DNA of 64,000 nt from Opisthocomus hoazin (taxonomy: Eukaryota; Chordata; Aves; Opisthocomiformes; Opisthocomidae): the NCBI RefSeq assembly GCF_030867145.1, contig NC_134420.1:44350912-44414911 (forward strand). The letters are read 5' to 3'. Both the position numbers and the translations under genes were made by a program. The notes under the pieces are model-generated. The model did not search any database. It saw only the letters and a program-made list of their open reading frames with translations, and had not been told where the DNA came from. Below are positions 40,665 to 50,172 of the stretch, one piece after another (within the stretch, counting starts at the first letter, position 1; each line of letters begins with the position of its first letter).

Positions 40665-40822
40665 AATGTATCAGTCTTTCTCCACTGTGGACTCACCATC
40701 CTCGTAAGGCTCTCGGCTGCCAGTACCAATGAGCGAGATCCTAAGATGAGCCTCCAACCTTCGCTGCGTTTTCCCAGTGGCGGCACGGTGTGCTAATCGC
40801 TGAGCCATTGGGACAGCCCTGT
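40665..40822 (-). mobile_element. tRNA-derived SINE candidate
   Basis: On the minus strand the segment reads AATGGCTCAGCGATTAGCAC, matching the A box of a tRNA promoter (40792-40807). It continues with GCAGCGAAGGTTGGAGGCTC, a weak B-box-like element (40748-40759). The spacing and the GCAGCGAAGG phrase resemble the tRNA head of old vertebrate SINEs. The body runs toward 40665. Family is not assigned (AmnSINE or LF-SINE type are possibilities). It cannot fold as a functional tRNA as far as I can see. Confidence 0.45.
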
Positions 40823-40956
40823 AGGGCATTCTTCTAATAGTTTTTCTAGTTCTTCCACTGATGTCCTTATACATCTTTTATGATTTCGATAGTGATGCTA
40901 CTTTCCCCAGGCACTTTCCTTCTATCTTACCCTCTGCTTGCTTTTCTTTTGAATAT

Positions 40957-40968
40957 GGGGGGGGGGGG
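40957..40968. repeat. Poly-G tract (12)
   Basis: Uninterrupted G run in AT-rich DNA; prone to length error in sequencing. Confidence 0.85.
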
Positions 40969-42044
40969 CTACCTTAATCTTGCCCTTCATTCCCAGTGCA
41001 ACCTTTCAGAAAAGACATTTACTGCATCTGCTCTCACAACTCTGAGTACACGTCAAAGAATTGTGAAGATGGAAAATATTTGAGTACTTCCTATTTAAGT
41101 TTTGATGGTCTTTATCCTGACTTCATGTTCTATTTAGAGGTTTTTCTTCCAAACAGATGAACAGCCAGTTCTCTTTGATTTAAAATTAAACTCCAAATAT
41201 TTTCTTTAAACTGCACTCCCTGCTTTTACAAAAGAATGAAAACAAAATGCAGCACGTGGCATCATTTGAAGGAGAAAATTATGTTATCTTATATAGTTCT
41301 AGAAATAAACTGTATTTTTTTAACTGCAACTCTTCTCTAATTTGCACTGCTGATAAATAGTAAAAAGGAATTCTTTCCTAACTATATATTTCTCTCGCAT
41401 TATACATATATAAATTCCTCTGGGAATAACTTTAGCAGTATAACTTGAGATATGAGGTAGCTGATATATGTGAGGTATTAATATGAAAAATATTTTCACT
41501 GCGTTTATGTTATAAAGCTCTTGGAATATTACAGGCAACAAAAGTATAGGTCAGTTAAAGAGTTTCCTTATCCCTGTTCCACTTATAATTTTTTTCCTGC
41601 GGGTCCATCTTCTCTTGTTTTCCTCTCCTCTGTTATTTTTATTGCACTTCTCATCTTCCACTCACTACTGTGCAGGGCGCCTTTTGAGGAGCTGCTTCTG
41701 CTCCACATTGACAATACATATTGGTAGCAGCACCTGAAGCAACAGTCAGTGGACACTTGTAGAGATGGCAAGTTGTAAAATAATAAATCGAATAGTTAAT
41801 ACTTAGACAGAAGATGTGGACTTTATCTACACTTAATGGGTGGGGAGGCTGATTACTCATTCATAGCTACGCCACTTGTGAATGATGAGGTCACCCCTAT
41901 CTCAGGAAGATAAATGCCATATCCTGTTATGACATATTCCTTTTATATAAAATTAGTTCAATTTTCTCACTAGTGAGGAGTCAGTATAACTTAAAATATC
42001 ACTTCAAGATAAAGGCATTTTTCGACTGTAATTCATTATATATC

Positions 42045-42105
42045 CTATTTTCATTTTATTTTATTTCTGTTCTGTTTTGTTCTATCTTATCCTGTTCTAC
42101 GTATA
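42045..42105. repeat. Decayed pentanucleotide repeat (TTTTA/TGTTC type)
   Basis: Successive five-base units ATTTT, ATTTC, TGTTC, TGTTT, TGTTC, TATCT, TATCC, TGTTC keep one register while drifting in sequence. Confidence 0.65.
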
Positions 42106-42647
42106 GTATTTTACTCTCTACCTAAATGATATCTGACTAAAGTGAAGCAAAAATTAGATGATACAATGAAGCTTTGTAGCATTCTCTCTCATACTTGTCA
42201 CAGGCTCCTTCCAACAGCAGATAATGAAAATTCAAAATCAAACCATTTAACTTTAAGTAAATGGAAATGAATTTCCAGAGAAGAGATATTTTTTCACCTG
42301 TGAAAGAAAGGAACAGTAGTACACTGACAATGCGAATAAAGATATAATATATAATTGTGATAGATAGGTATATGTAAAGCATAAATATTAGGTGTTATTA
42401 TATTACACAGTCATGTGTTTTTAATTTTTATCTTTACTATGTTTTTGCCTGAGAGAGGAAGGTCTACAGTGCATTGTTAGAAACAGCAGTACTCTATCAG
42501 AACATTTCTTAGCTTAATCAATACTAAAGCAACTTCCAGAATATCTTACAATAGTATATGGTAGTCAGACAAAAAGTATGTCACTTAGGCACCGGAACCT
42601 GTCAATAAATTGAGCAAAATGAGAGACAAACGAAATTAAAAATATTT

Positions 42648-42760
42648 GGCTTGATTCTCATCTCATTTACACTAGCATACTGCACCGAATTAATTTAAAT
42701 CCTTCACGGTATGTTGTAGCCCTGGTGAAATACGTGGCAAGTTGGGTCCACACTGTTTAA
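42648..42760. repeat. Ancient amniote interspersed repeat, degenerate copy
   Basis: GGCTTGATTCTCATCTCATT followed by TACACTAGC matches a common old amniote repeat with the form GGCCTGATTCTCCTCTCACT plus TACACC. The 3' part is too diverged to bound. Confidence 0.45.
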
Positions 42761-43309
42761 TACAGCACAGAGTATAAGCTTGATGATGGCTATTTTCATT
42801 GGTGTATCAAATAAGTCTCAGAAACTCTTACTGGATTTTACCATTGTGACTGATATGGGAAAAAAAAAGATACAAATAACCAAAACAGACTTTTCTTCAG
42901 AGATGAGATAATGGGTTTTTATTTGATATCTTTTAAGGTCTATGAGAAAGAAAATGCTTCCATATTCTGCAGACATTCACAAACCTGCCTTTGAATCCTG
43001 CTCGTCTTACGGCATACAAAACTATTTGCCAGTAGTTCACTTACTCAGTGGGATTACTTGTGCAAGCAAAGTTATCAAGACTGACTTTTCAGTTACATTA
43101 ACACTTAAATTAAGATATTAAACAATAGTCATAAAAGATCTTATTATATAGCAAGAGATCCTGGTTCTGCCTATGTGGATGAAAAGCGGTGACTTTTGGG
43201 ACTAAGCCGAAGCAAGCTTGGCTAACGACAGGCTCTCTGTCCTGGCTGTCTCTTTGAAACATGAAAATCTGCTTAGAGTTGCCACTGTAGAGCAGAGTGA
43301 CAATCAATG

Positions 43310-43690
43310 GATGGGGACTTCGGCGTGATTACATCCACTCTACTGCCTGGCCATACATTGACAGACAAAACTACTGTAATGGAGTGATCATTTGGAAAAT
43401 GGCTACTGCCCACATTTAAATTCCTTTCAGTGTTATTCCATGGCCAATTAGAGTGGTAGCCCGGCCTATATTCATGCCAGTCTTGTACTATATTGTAAGA
43501 AAAAGGAAAGGAGCAGCTCAGAAGTCTTTAATTATTCCTCCAGCCATTTATTGACCTGTTCTCTAAAGGCCATATACGGGCCTTCATCTGCATGCAAAAT
43601 TCCTATTGACATCACTGGGAGGGCCACAGGCAGATGGAGGGTACTTTGTAAATCTCACATTTTAAATATGTTGCAAGAGAAAGGCGCAGA
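43310..43690. promoter_or_regulatory. Candidate conserved non-coding element upstream of NPAS3
   Basis: Non-repetitive, moderately GC stretch about 1 kb before the CpG island. It has ATGCAAAA-like octamer (near 43594), TTTAATTATTCC and CCATTTATTGACC phrases and no coding potential. It reads like developmental-gene flanking elements, but this is an impression. Confidence 0.2.
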
Positions 43691-44577
43691 ATTCGTGGTC
43701 CTTTAAAAAAGCAAACAGCTTTGCCTAATACTGCTCTTCAAACGTGGAGTTTGAGTAACATTTTTCCTAGCAATAACATCCCCCCTCTTCTCCAGAAGCT
43801 ATCTAACCTACACGTTTCTGTAAAGTCTTCGTATTTAACACTCAAACAATTGATGTCCCTATAGTATAAACAGGATAGATAATGAATATAAGTGGGATAG
43901 AAAATTAATCCTACTTGCGAGGAAAGAGAGTCATAATTCACTTAGGCTTCTCAGCTCTTACGTTATGAGGTCTTCAGCTAACTCATGGGATCCATTCCAC
44001 ATCCCACAGATGCTCATTATGAATTCTTTTTATGTGCAACATGTGGGGACTAACCAGTTTCATATCTCCTGGTATTAGCTGCAATCCAAAGCATTTTGTA
44101 TTAAAACTGAATGCAAACACAGATGCTATTTAATACAAAGGATTTGAACGTGGTCTCTGCTTTAACATAAAGTTGGTGTGTGTCTTAATTTGGTTTGGAA
44201 CAGAAATGGAAAGAAAAGTCAAGGTAAGAGGATATTTTTAGATTAGATTATTCCAAAAGGCACATAGCTGCATGGGAAAAGGGGAGACTGGGCCAGGTGA
44301 CAGCTTTGATTTATAGAAGAAAAGGTTACGAGGCCTCTGGAGTGACGGGGCAGCCTGGGCCATCTGCCCCCTTCGGAGATGCTGCCATCGCCTGCCCAAC
44401 ACCATCCGTGCTCTGGAGGGCAACCTGTGCTCTGTCCCACGCAGCTCCTCTCGCCGTGACCCTCGGTTTCCTCAGGAACCGGTCCACGGTACAGCTGCCG
44501 TTTGTGTAAGGTGCGCTGGCACCGTGCGTTGCTTTCTCTGCTAGCTGGCCACGCACCGGGCTGGCGAGGAGTCCAAA

Positions 44578-44601
44578 CCCCCCCCCCCCCCCCCCCCCCC
44601 C
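44578..44601. repeat. Poly-C tract (24)
   Basis: Uninterrupted run of 24 C at the upstream side of the first CpG island. It can form G-quadruplex or i-motif structures, and its length is prone to assembly error. Confidence 0.9.
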
Positions 44602-45392
44602 AGTACGACACACTTTCAGCTCCACCAATTTAAAGCTACAGGTCCGTGGTTTCCGAGTCCGCCCCGGACGCGGGGAGATTTGGTGGGACCCTACTGCGGG
44701 AGGGGTCCCTGTATCTCCCCTTCCCCTGCTGCCCTTGATTCGGCACGCCGCTCTTCCCGGCCCCCCGGGACGGGCCCCTCGCCCCCCGCCGCAGCCAGGA
44801 GCGGGCACGGCGCGCAGCCCCGCCGAGCACCGCGCCGGGGAGGGCTCGCGGGTCCGGGCCCCCTCCCGCAGCGGCTGCGGCCCCCGCGCCCGCAGCAAGG
44901 CCGGGGGGGGGGGCACGGGGGGTGTCCGGCCACCGACGTGCGCTCCCCCCTCCCTTCCCCGCCGGCGACCGACCTTCGCAGCCCCGCGGACTCGGCGGCG
45001 GGCGGCGGCGGGGGAGCCGCGCAGCCCCGCGTAGGCGGAGGAGCGCAAACCCGCCCGGAGCGCTCGGCTGCGGGCGGCCCCGGGCTGGCACGAAGGAGCC
45101 GCGGCCGCGCGTCCCGCGGGGCGGCCGGGGCCGAGCCGCCCCCCTCCCCCGGAGGGAGCTGCGGGACGGGGGTTCGCGGGGCTCCCGGCGGTGGGATTGA
45201 TATGTCGAAGCGGCGGCAGGGATCAGTGCGTGCACACGCACCGCACACCTTACAAGTTTGACTAGCAGTAACATCGCCGCACACTAGGAGGGGAGGAGAG
45301 TCAGCTCGCTGTAACCGGGAACAAACTCTGCCAGTGCACAAAAGCGGCGCGTTCCCTCGCTTCTGAGAACCGTCCCTTCGCAGAAAGAAATA

Positions 45393-45420
45393 AAGGAAGG
45401 AAGAAAGAAAGAAAGAAAGG
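45393..45420. repeat. (GAAA/GGAA)n microsatellite
   Basis: GGAAGGAAGAAAGAAAGAAA pattern in the exon A CpG island. Confidence 0.85.
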
Positions 45421-45993
45421 GGGGGAGGGGAGCGAAGCAAAAGCAAGTTACCAAGAGCAAGAACTTGTGCTGCAACAATCCTCCACTCTTCCTCTTCTCC
45501 TCAGGACTCTGGGAGCAGGGAGATTCCTCCCCCGCCCCCCCCTCCGCGCAGTTGGCGCTAGCCCAGACTGTGGTCAGCTGCCTTTATTATTACTTCATTG
45601 AGACAGAGAAATCCTCTAAGACTTGCATTTTGGGTGGAGGGTGGGGGGTGGAGGGACGAGAAGGAGGAGGGAAAAAGGCAACATTTGCTGCTCATCATTT
45701 TCTACTGCACCGCTAAAGTAATTGCGCCCCCCTCTCTCCTCCCTGTCCCTCCTCAGCTTGGATTTTCCTCTTATATCTACAGCTCCAGCGGTATTAGGCA
45801 TACCTTTTTTTTTCTTTACCGTAGCTCTGATATTCCTCCCCCCTCGCCCCCCCTCCAAATCTTCACGCATTGCATGTTTGCAATTCGGTAACCCCCCCGC
45901 CCTTACCCCCAGCCCCCCCAGACTCCTCTCAGCCTCAGCCCGGCAGCTCACATCAAAGCGCCCTTCCCCACTCTCGGCGGCCGCCGCTCACTA

Positions 45994-46089
45994 ATGGGAT
46001 TGCAGCGCGCCTGGCTCCGCCGCCGCTGCAGCCGCCGGAGGGAGAGCCGCCGCTCCCGCACCGCTTCGCCGAGCCTCGCCGGGTGCTGA
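45994..46089 (+). CDS. Upstream ORF before NPAS3 exon A (31 aa, hypothetical)
   Basis: An ATG at 45994 opens 31 codons in the same frame as the NPAS3 ATG at 46099 and stops at TGA 46087-46089, only nine bases before it. The peptide is very Arg-rich (starts MGLQRAWLRRRCSRRRESRR). If the 5' UTR begins upstream of 45994, this uORF could reduce initiation at 46099 and favour reinitiation at Met29 (46183). It is unlikely to be a protein gene in its own right. Its place in the mRNA is an inference. Confidence 0.35.
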   Translation: MGLQRAWLRRRCSRRRESRRSRTASPSLAGC

Positions 46090-46098
46090 GCCGCGGGG

Positions 46099-46253
46099 AT
46101 GATCAGGATTTTCCCGGATTTCAGTGTGCAGGTGACGGCGGCGGCCGGCGGGGCGGCCGGGGGGGTGCCGGCGGCGCCGGGCATGGGGCGAGCCGGCGCC
46201 GCGGCCAACGGCAACCCGCAAAACGTCCAGGGCATCACCTCCTACCAGCAACG
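46099..46253 (+). CDS. NPAS3: NPAS3 alternative first coding exon A (partial CDS)
   Basis: First coding exon of neuronal PAS domain protein 3, a nuclear bHLH-PAS transcription factor that works as a heterodimer with ARNT-type partners. The exon gives 51 codons plus two bases (CG) and is followed at once by the donor GTGAGC. The peptide starts MIRIFPDFSVQV, continues through an Ala/Gly-rich stretch (residues 14-36) and ends NPQNVQGITSYQQ; the split codon would encode Arg. The part from Met29 (46183) onward, MGRAGAAANG, is what I recall as the N-terminus of a known human NPAS3 isoform. I chose the ATG at 46099 because an in-frame TGA lies just upstream (46087-46089) and a G is at -3. Met29 has a stronger context (G at -3, G at +4) and is the alternative start. 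The bHLH and PAS exons are not in the window. Gene identity is from recognition of the peptide, not a search. Confidence 0.88.
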
Positions 46254-46259
46254 GTGAGC
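46254..46259 (+). other. Splice donor of NPAS3 exon A
   Basis: The sequence CG|GTGAGC follows the last coding bases of exon A. It fits the vertebrate donor consensus well and interrupts an Arg codon after its second base. Confidence 0.85.
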
Positions 46260-46324
46260 ACCGGGGGGGAGAGGGGCGTGCGGCTCTTCCCGAGGCTCCC
46301 GCACTTGCTTGTTCTTTGTGCTGT

Positions 46325-46395
46325 TGTGTTGCTTTGTTTTCCTTTCTTTCTTTCTTCCCTTCTTTCTTTTTTTTTTTCTTTTTTTTTAATCTCTC
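46325..46395. repeat. T-rich/TTTC tract just inside NPAS3 intron 1
   Basis: TTTC and poly-T runs starting about 70 bases after the exon A donor. A polypyrimidine-like tract, but no exon is seen after it. Confidence 0.75.
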
Positions 46396-46639
46396 CTTGC
46401 TGCTTGTTGGGGAGGGAGCTTGCCTGGAGGGGAGGGTTTTTTATTTTTCTTTTTTTTTTTCTTAAACACAGCATCTTTTAAAATGCACTGAGAAGTAAAC
46501 ACAATCTTCTAGTTTTGTCTTGGATGAGCTGGAAATCAACAATGGGGGGGGGGAAGAAAAAAAAAAGGAAAAAAAAAAGTGAGACCCTGGCAGCTCAGCT
46601 TGGCTGCTGCAAAGTTTGGGATCCGGTCCGCTCATCCTT

Positions 46640-46800
46640 TCTAAAGAAAGAGGAATTTCTCAATGTCAATGCCTTGTGCAAATCCCAGTGTGTGGCAGCC
46701 AGGGGGATAATTGATCACGGTATGCTGATTGATAATTTGCTTTCAACCAAGAAAGAGAGCAATTTTCACTTGGGGTTGCACACTTGCAATTCCACACCGT
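46640..46800. promoter_or_regulatory. Candidate intronic enhancer just after exon A
   Basis: A balanced-composition stretch with clustered homeodomain-like motifs: TAATTGATCA (46708-46717) and TGATTGAT (46726-46733, PBX/HOX type). Its position 400-550 bases after a promoter exon is suggestive. Conservation was not tested. Confidence 0.25.
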
Positions 46801-47979
46801 AGTTTAACAGTATTATCATGTCACCTGTTACTAGAGGGAAACATAGCACGAAACCCTAAGTATACTCAGCACTGTTATTTTTTCATCTTAAATGCATTCT
46901 AATGCAAATGCAGGAAATTCACGGAGAGGGCCTTTAGGAAGCAAAGCGTAGAAAGTTGGCAGTAAGTCATAATGAAGTTTAAAGACCTTCCCCGTTCCCT
47001 CTAACAATTCATCCATATGTGGTGATACTAACACGAAACTTAATTAATTACCTGACATTTCTTTGTGTTTCTACGAGGCAAAACCTGAAGTTTGAATCTA
47101 TTCGTTTTCTCTACCATAAGCATATAACCGAAGCCAAATTCTCAAAAAAAGAGTAGCTGACAACAGATAAATGTAGGCTGAAATCGGAATAAAACATTTA
47201 CATTTCTCTAAATGCAATAAAAATGGCACTGTCCCAAGTATCTTGCTTTCCACTACTGCATTAAATACCGACAAAAATGCAGTATAATCTCAAATATCCA
47301 AACTAAATATCTTTACGACGTAAAAGAAAAAAAAAATCAGGGGAAGTTTCAGCGTAGTATTTCAAACTTAATTTGTTCAGGACGCAGATTTAGGTAACGG
47401 ACCATTGACTGACTGTTTTGTTGTTCAGCAACTTTGAGTTGCTTCCTATAGTTTTGGAAAACACATGATGTATTTTCCATTTGATGCCCGTGATAGAAAA
47501 CGTTTGGTGGTAACTTTTGTAGGTTTTATCAGATGAAAAATTAGTAGGAAGCTGACGCTCCTGAGATAATCCCGGATGATGCCTAAGCACTTTCTTAGCT
47601 GAGAAACATTTGAAACTAAGCACGAGTCTTGTTTCGCTCAAGCAACCACATCGATCTTTCATATAAAAAAAAAATAAAAAAAGAGGCAAGCTTGACTGTG
47701 AGAGATATAAAGAATGGATTAAAGTTGATTTCTTTTCATGGTTTCTGTATGATTTTTGTCACTTATAAAATATTTAAATGACAATGGAAACTGACGGACA
47801 CTTTAGCGAGGAAGTACAGGCAGCAATCACAACAGTTTAGTCTGTGAAGTGGGGAAGTCAAGGGTCAGAAATGTCAGACTGGCTTTTAGACAAGTGAAGG
47901 AGACCTCTGGAGGCTTGAAGTTAAACAGAAATATGCGGAGAAGGCAGCATGCGATTTATTAGCACTTGGCGTTCGCCGG
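46801..47979. other. NPAS3 intron between the two CpG islands
   Basis: AT-rich, non-repetitive; no exon seen. Confidence 0.6.
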
Positions 47980-48485
47980 TCCGACTGCTGTCAGTCAGTA
48001 GCCAGGAGGAAGCTGTGGCAGCTAAGCCCTCCTCTGACGGGCTGCCAGCGCCTCTCGCCCGAGCAGCGCCGAGCGACACCCGGCCGCTCGCACTGCAGGA
48101 CCCCGGGCCGGGCCGGGCGCCTCGGGCGCAGACCTCACCCGGGGAAGTACCGCCGCGCTGCTCCCAGGTTTTGGCTACGGGTACGCTCGACAAAACAGAG
48201 CCCTCCACGTCGAGCCGTTTTCCCTCGCGCTGTCTGGAAGCGCTTAAACCGCAGCAGGCGCCGGCACCTCCTGACGCCATTGCCACAGCCGAGGTGACAC
48301 CTGTTAACTTTTTTTATTCCCCCCTCCCTTCCTTCTGGAGGCGAGGAGAGGGGTTTGCCGGCGGGGAACGGCGTGTGCCGCTTCCCAGACACCCCCCCCC
48401 CTCCCGCCCCCCCGCAGCCCGGCCAGCCCCGCGCTACCCCGCGCAACGCCCGAGCGGAAGCCGCGCGGGGCAAGGCAGCAGCAGC

Positions 48486-48487
<2 letters not shown>

Positions 48488-48516
<29 letters not shown>
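48488..48516. repeat. Poly-C tract (29)
   Basis: Uninterrupted run of 29 C inside the second CpG island. It produces the poly-Pro/Gly/Ala runs in the open frames that cross it. Confidence 0.9.
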
Positions 48517-49610
48517 GTTGCTGCGCGGGAGGCCCCGGCCGCTCCCCGCCAAGGCACGCCGGCCCCGGCTGCCTCCCGCGGGGAAGAACCCCCCGGCCCC
48601 CGGTGCGCGGGCGGCGCCCCGCAGCCAAACTTCCCGGCCGGCTGGCAACTCCTTCCCCAGCGGCTCTCTCCCCGCCTCGAGCTCCGGGAGTTGTCGCCGA
48701 AACGTTTCTCACGCATAAACACCCCCAGCGTCCCCCCCAACCCCGACTGTCGGGGCTCGCTCCTGTCCCCGCGGAAGCCGCCGGGTTTTCCCTGGGAGCG
48801 GAAGCGGGATCAGGCCCGGGGAGCTGTGCACTTCCAAGGCGGCCGCCGAGTAGCCACAAAGTTACCTTGGAGATGGAAAGCTTTCAGCGCGGGAGGGGTT
48901 TCTCCTTTGAAAGCTCTCAGCGCTCGGCTGTTCCCAGTGTCCGGGAAGGGACAATTAAGGTAGCGGTTCGTTTTGCCCGCTCCTTTATTTCGTGTTTAGT
49001 TTCACAACCTCCAATAAAGCAGCGTGGAGCGCTGCACCCTTTCCCCACAAAGCGGGTCACCGCTCCCGGGTAAGGTTTCCAGCATTGGGCCCTTCACCCC
49101 GCCAGGACCCAGCGCCCACTCCCGCGAGGCGCGTGCACGTTCTCGGGGGGGTGCGGCCCCCCCAACTCCCCCCCCCGTGTCCAGGCTGTCCCCGCGGGCG
49201 AGCCCCGGGCACCCCAGCGTGCGGCCCCGGGGGGCCGAAGGACGCTGCCGCCACCCGGCCAGCGGGCCCGTCCCCCGCCGCGGGGAGCCCACGGGGGGAC
49301 ACACGCCGCGGAGTCGCATCAGGGAGTCCCTGCCTCCCCTCAGCCCCCTCTTCCCCGCCGGAGCCCCGGCTCCCGAGCAGGAAAGTCTGCGAAACTGCAA
49401 CTGAGTGGCGTTGTTGCGCCGGCAGCGGAGGCTGCGTCCCCCCGCACGCCGAGCGGGAGCGGGGCTGGGGAAGCAGCTGGAAAATGCCCAGAAATACTTT
49501 CACAGCGGTCAAGCCCGGAGATCCCCGACTCCCCTCCTTCCCTCCCCCGCCCCCGCCCCGCTAGCCCCCGCGGCCTGGCACCCCGCGTAGCCCGGCCGGC
49601 GGGCGCGGGG

Positions 49611-49662
49611 GTGTGAGCGTGTGCGAGCGAGTGTGCGTGTGTGCGTGTGTGTGTGTGTGTGT

Positions 49663-49710
<48 letters not shown>
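49611..49710. repeat. (GT)n microsatellite, about 100 bp
   Basis: Almost pure GTGT with a few GC interruptions, ending about 390 bases before the NPAS3 exon B ATG. Alternating purine-pyrimidine DNA can adopt the Z form. Confidence 0.92.
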
Positions 49711-49814
49711 CGCACCTGCCGGGCGATGCCAGCGGCCGGGCTGCCCGCCGGGGCTGCGCCGCGGCTCGCTCTCCCCGCCACCGCCGCCGGCCGCCGCCGT
49801 TGCCTGCGCTGGGC

Positions 49815-49985
49815 ATGTCTCTGGGGCCGGCGGGGCCCCGGCTCCCTCCGCTCCTCGGCTTATGGACGGCGGCAGCGGCGGCAGCAGCAGCGCTAGCGAG
49901 CGAGCAACCTGCACCAGGACTGCGCGGAGGAGTGGGAGCCAGCGATGCTTTGGCCTCAGTACTTTTCCTTAGCCTGTCTGGCTAA
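49815..49985 (+). CDS. Upstream ORF 1 before NPAS3 exon B (56 aa, hypothetical)
   Basis: The ATG at 49815 opens 56 codons in the same frame as NPAS3 exon B but ends at TAA 49983-49985. It has an Ala-rich middle. It is the first of three overlapping upstream ATGs, one in each frame. It matters only if the transcript starts further upstream. Confidence 0.3.
   Translation: MSLGPAGPRLPPLLGLWTAAAAAAAALASEQPAPGLRGGVGASDALASVLFLSLSG
49862..49972 (+). CDS. Upstream ORF 2 before NPAS3 exon B (36 aa, hypothetical)
   Basis: An ATG at 49862 (peptide start MDGGSGGSSSASERA) stops at TAG 49970-49972. It overlaps upstream ORFs 1 and 3 in another frame. Confidence 0.3.
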   Translation: MDGGSGGSSSASERATCTRTARRSGSQRCFGLSTFP

Positions 49986-50019
49986 CCGGGGCCATTGCTG
50001 CCGCCGCTGCTGCTGCTAG
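49945..50019 (+). CDS. Upstream ORF 3 before NPAS3 exon B (24 aa, hypothetical)
   Basis: An ATG at 49945 opens 24 codons ending in a Cys/Arg cluster (CCRRCCC) and TAG at 50017-50019, 77 bases before the NPAS3 start. This is the upstream ORF nearest to exon B and the most likely to lie in the 5' UTR. Confidence 0.35.
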   Translation: MLWPQYFSLACLANRGHCCRRCCC

Positions 50020-50096
50020 ACACACAACACACACCAACATCAGGAGGGGGAAAAGTAAGGGAGAGAGGAGGAAAAAAAAAAAAAAATCCCAGGAAG

Positions 50097-50146
50097 ATGG
50101 CGCCCACCAAGCCAAGCTTTCAGCAGGATCCTTCCAGGCGAGAACG
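50097..50146 (+). CDS. NPAS3: NPAS3 alternative first coding exon B (partial CDS)
   Basis: Second alternative first exon of NPAS3. It encodes 16 residues, MAPTKPSFQQDPSRRE, plus CG of a split Arg codon, followed by the donor GTAACA. This matches the N-terminus of the canonical human NPAS3 isoform as I know it, which continues ITAQHPLPNQ into the bHLH domain. The start codon has a good context (AAG before, G after). The exon ends in exactly the same phase as exon A 3.9 kb upstream, so both can splice to the same second exon. It lies inside the first intron of the exon A transcript, in its own CpG island, and so probably has its own promoter. The donor is weaker than that of exon A (GTAACA against GTGAGC). 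Confidence 0.92.
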
Positions 50147-50152
50147 GTAACA
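50147..50152 (+). other. Splice donor of NPAS3 exon B
   Basis: CG|GTAACA follows the exon B coding bases, at the same codon position as the exon A donor. It departs from the consensus at +4 to +6 and may be the weaker site. Confidence 0.8.
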
Positions 50153-50172
50153 CTTTCTCTTTATTGAACCTG

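Larger units (their letters stand above)
40823..44329. other. AT-rich DNA upstream of the NPAS3 CpG island
   Basis: Contains a poly-G run, a pentanucleotide repeat, one old repeat (42.65 kb) and the candidate regulatory stretch at 43.3-43.7 kb. Confidence 0.55.
44330..46260 (+). promoter_or_regulatory. CpG island and likely promoter region of NPAS3 exon A
   Basis: Base composition changes sharply from AT-rich desert to CpG-dense DNA near 44.3 kb, peaks at 44.65-45.27 kb, and stays GC-rich to the exon A donor. I see no clear TATA box, which fits a CpG-island promoter with dispersed start sites. The transcription start cannot be placed by eye. Long open frames on both strands here (up to about 250 codons) are low-complexity Arg/Pro/Gly/Ala readings of GC-rich DNA and are not called as genes. 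Confidence 0.7.

Noticed and set aside
40740..40815. Possible true tRNA gene on the minus strand
   Set aside because: A-box-like sequence is present but no proper acceptor stem, anticodon arm or clean B box can be folded; a SINE remnant explains it better.
44326..45446. Overlapping long open frames (about 190-250 codons) on both strands in the first CpG island
   Set aside because: They are Arg/Pro/Gly/Ala-rich readings of CpG-dense DNA, overlap in several frames and have no known domain. Stop codons are rare at this GC content.
48135..49564. Long open frames on both strands around the second island's poly-C tract
   Set aside because: Low-complexity composition driven by C/G runs; frames depend on the exact length of a 29-C tract.
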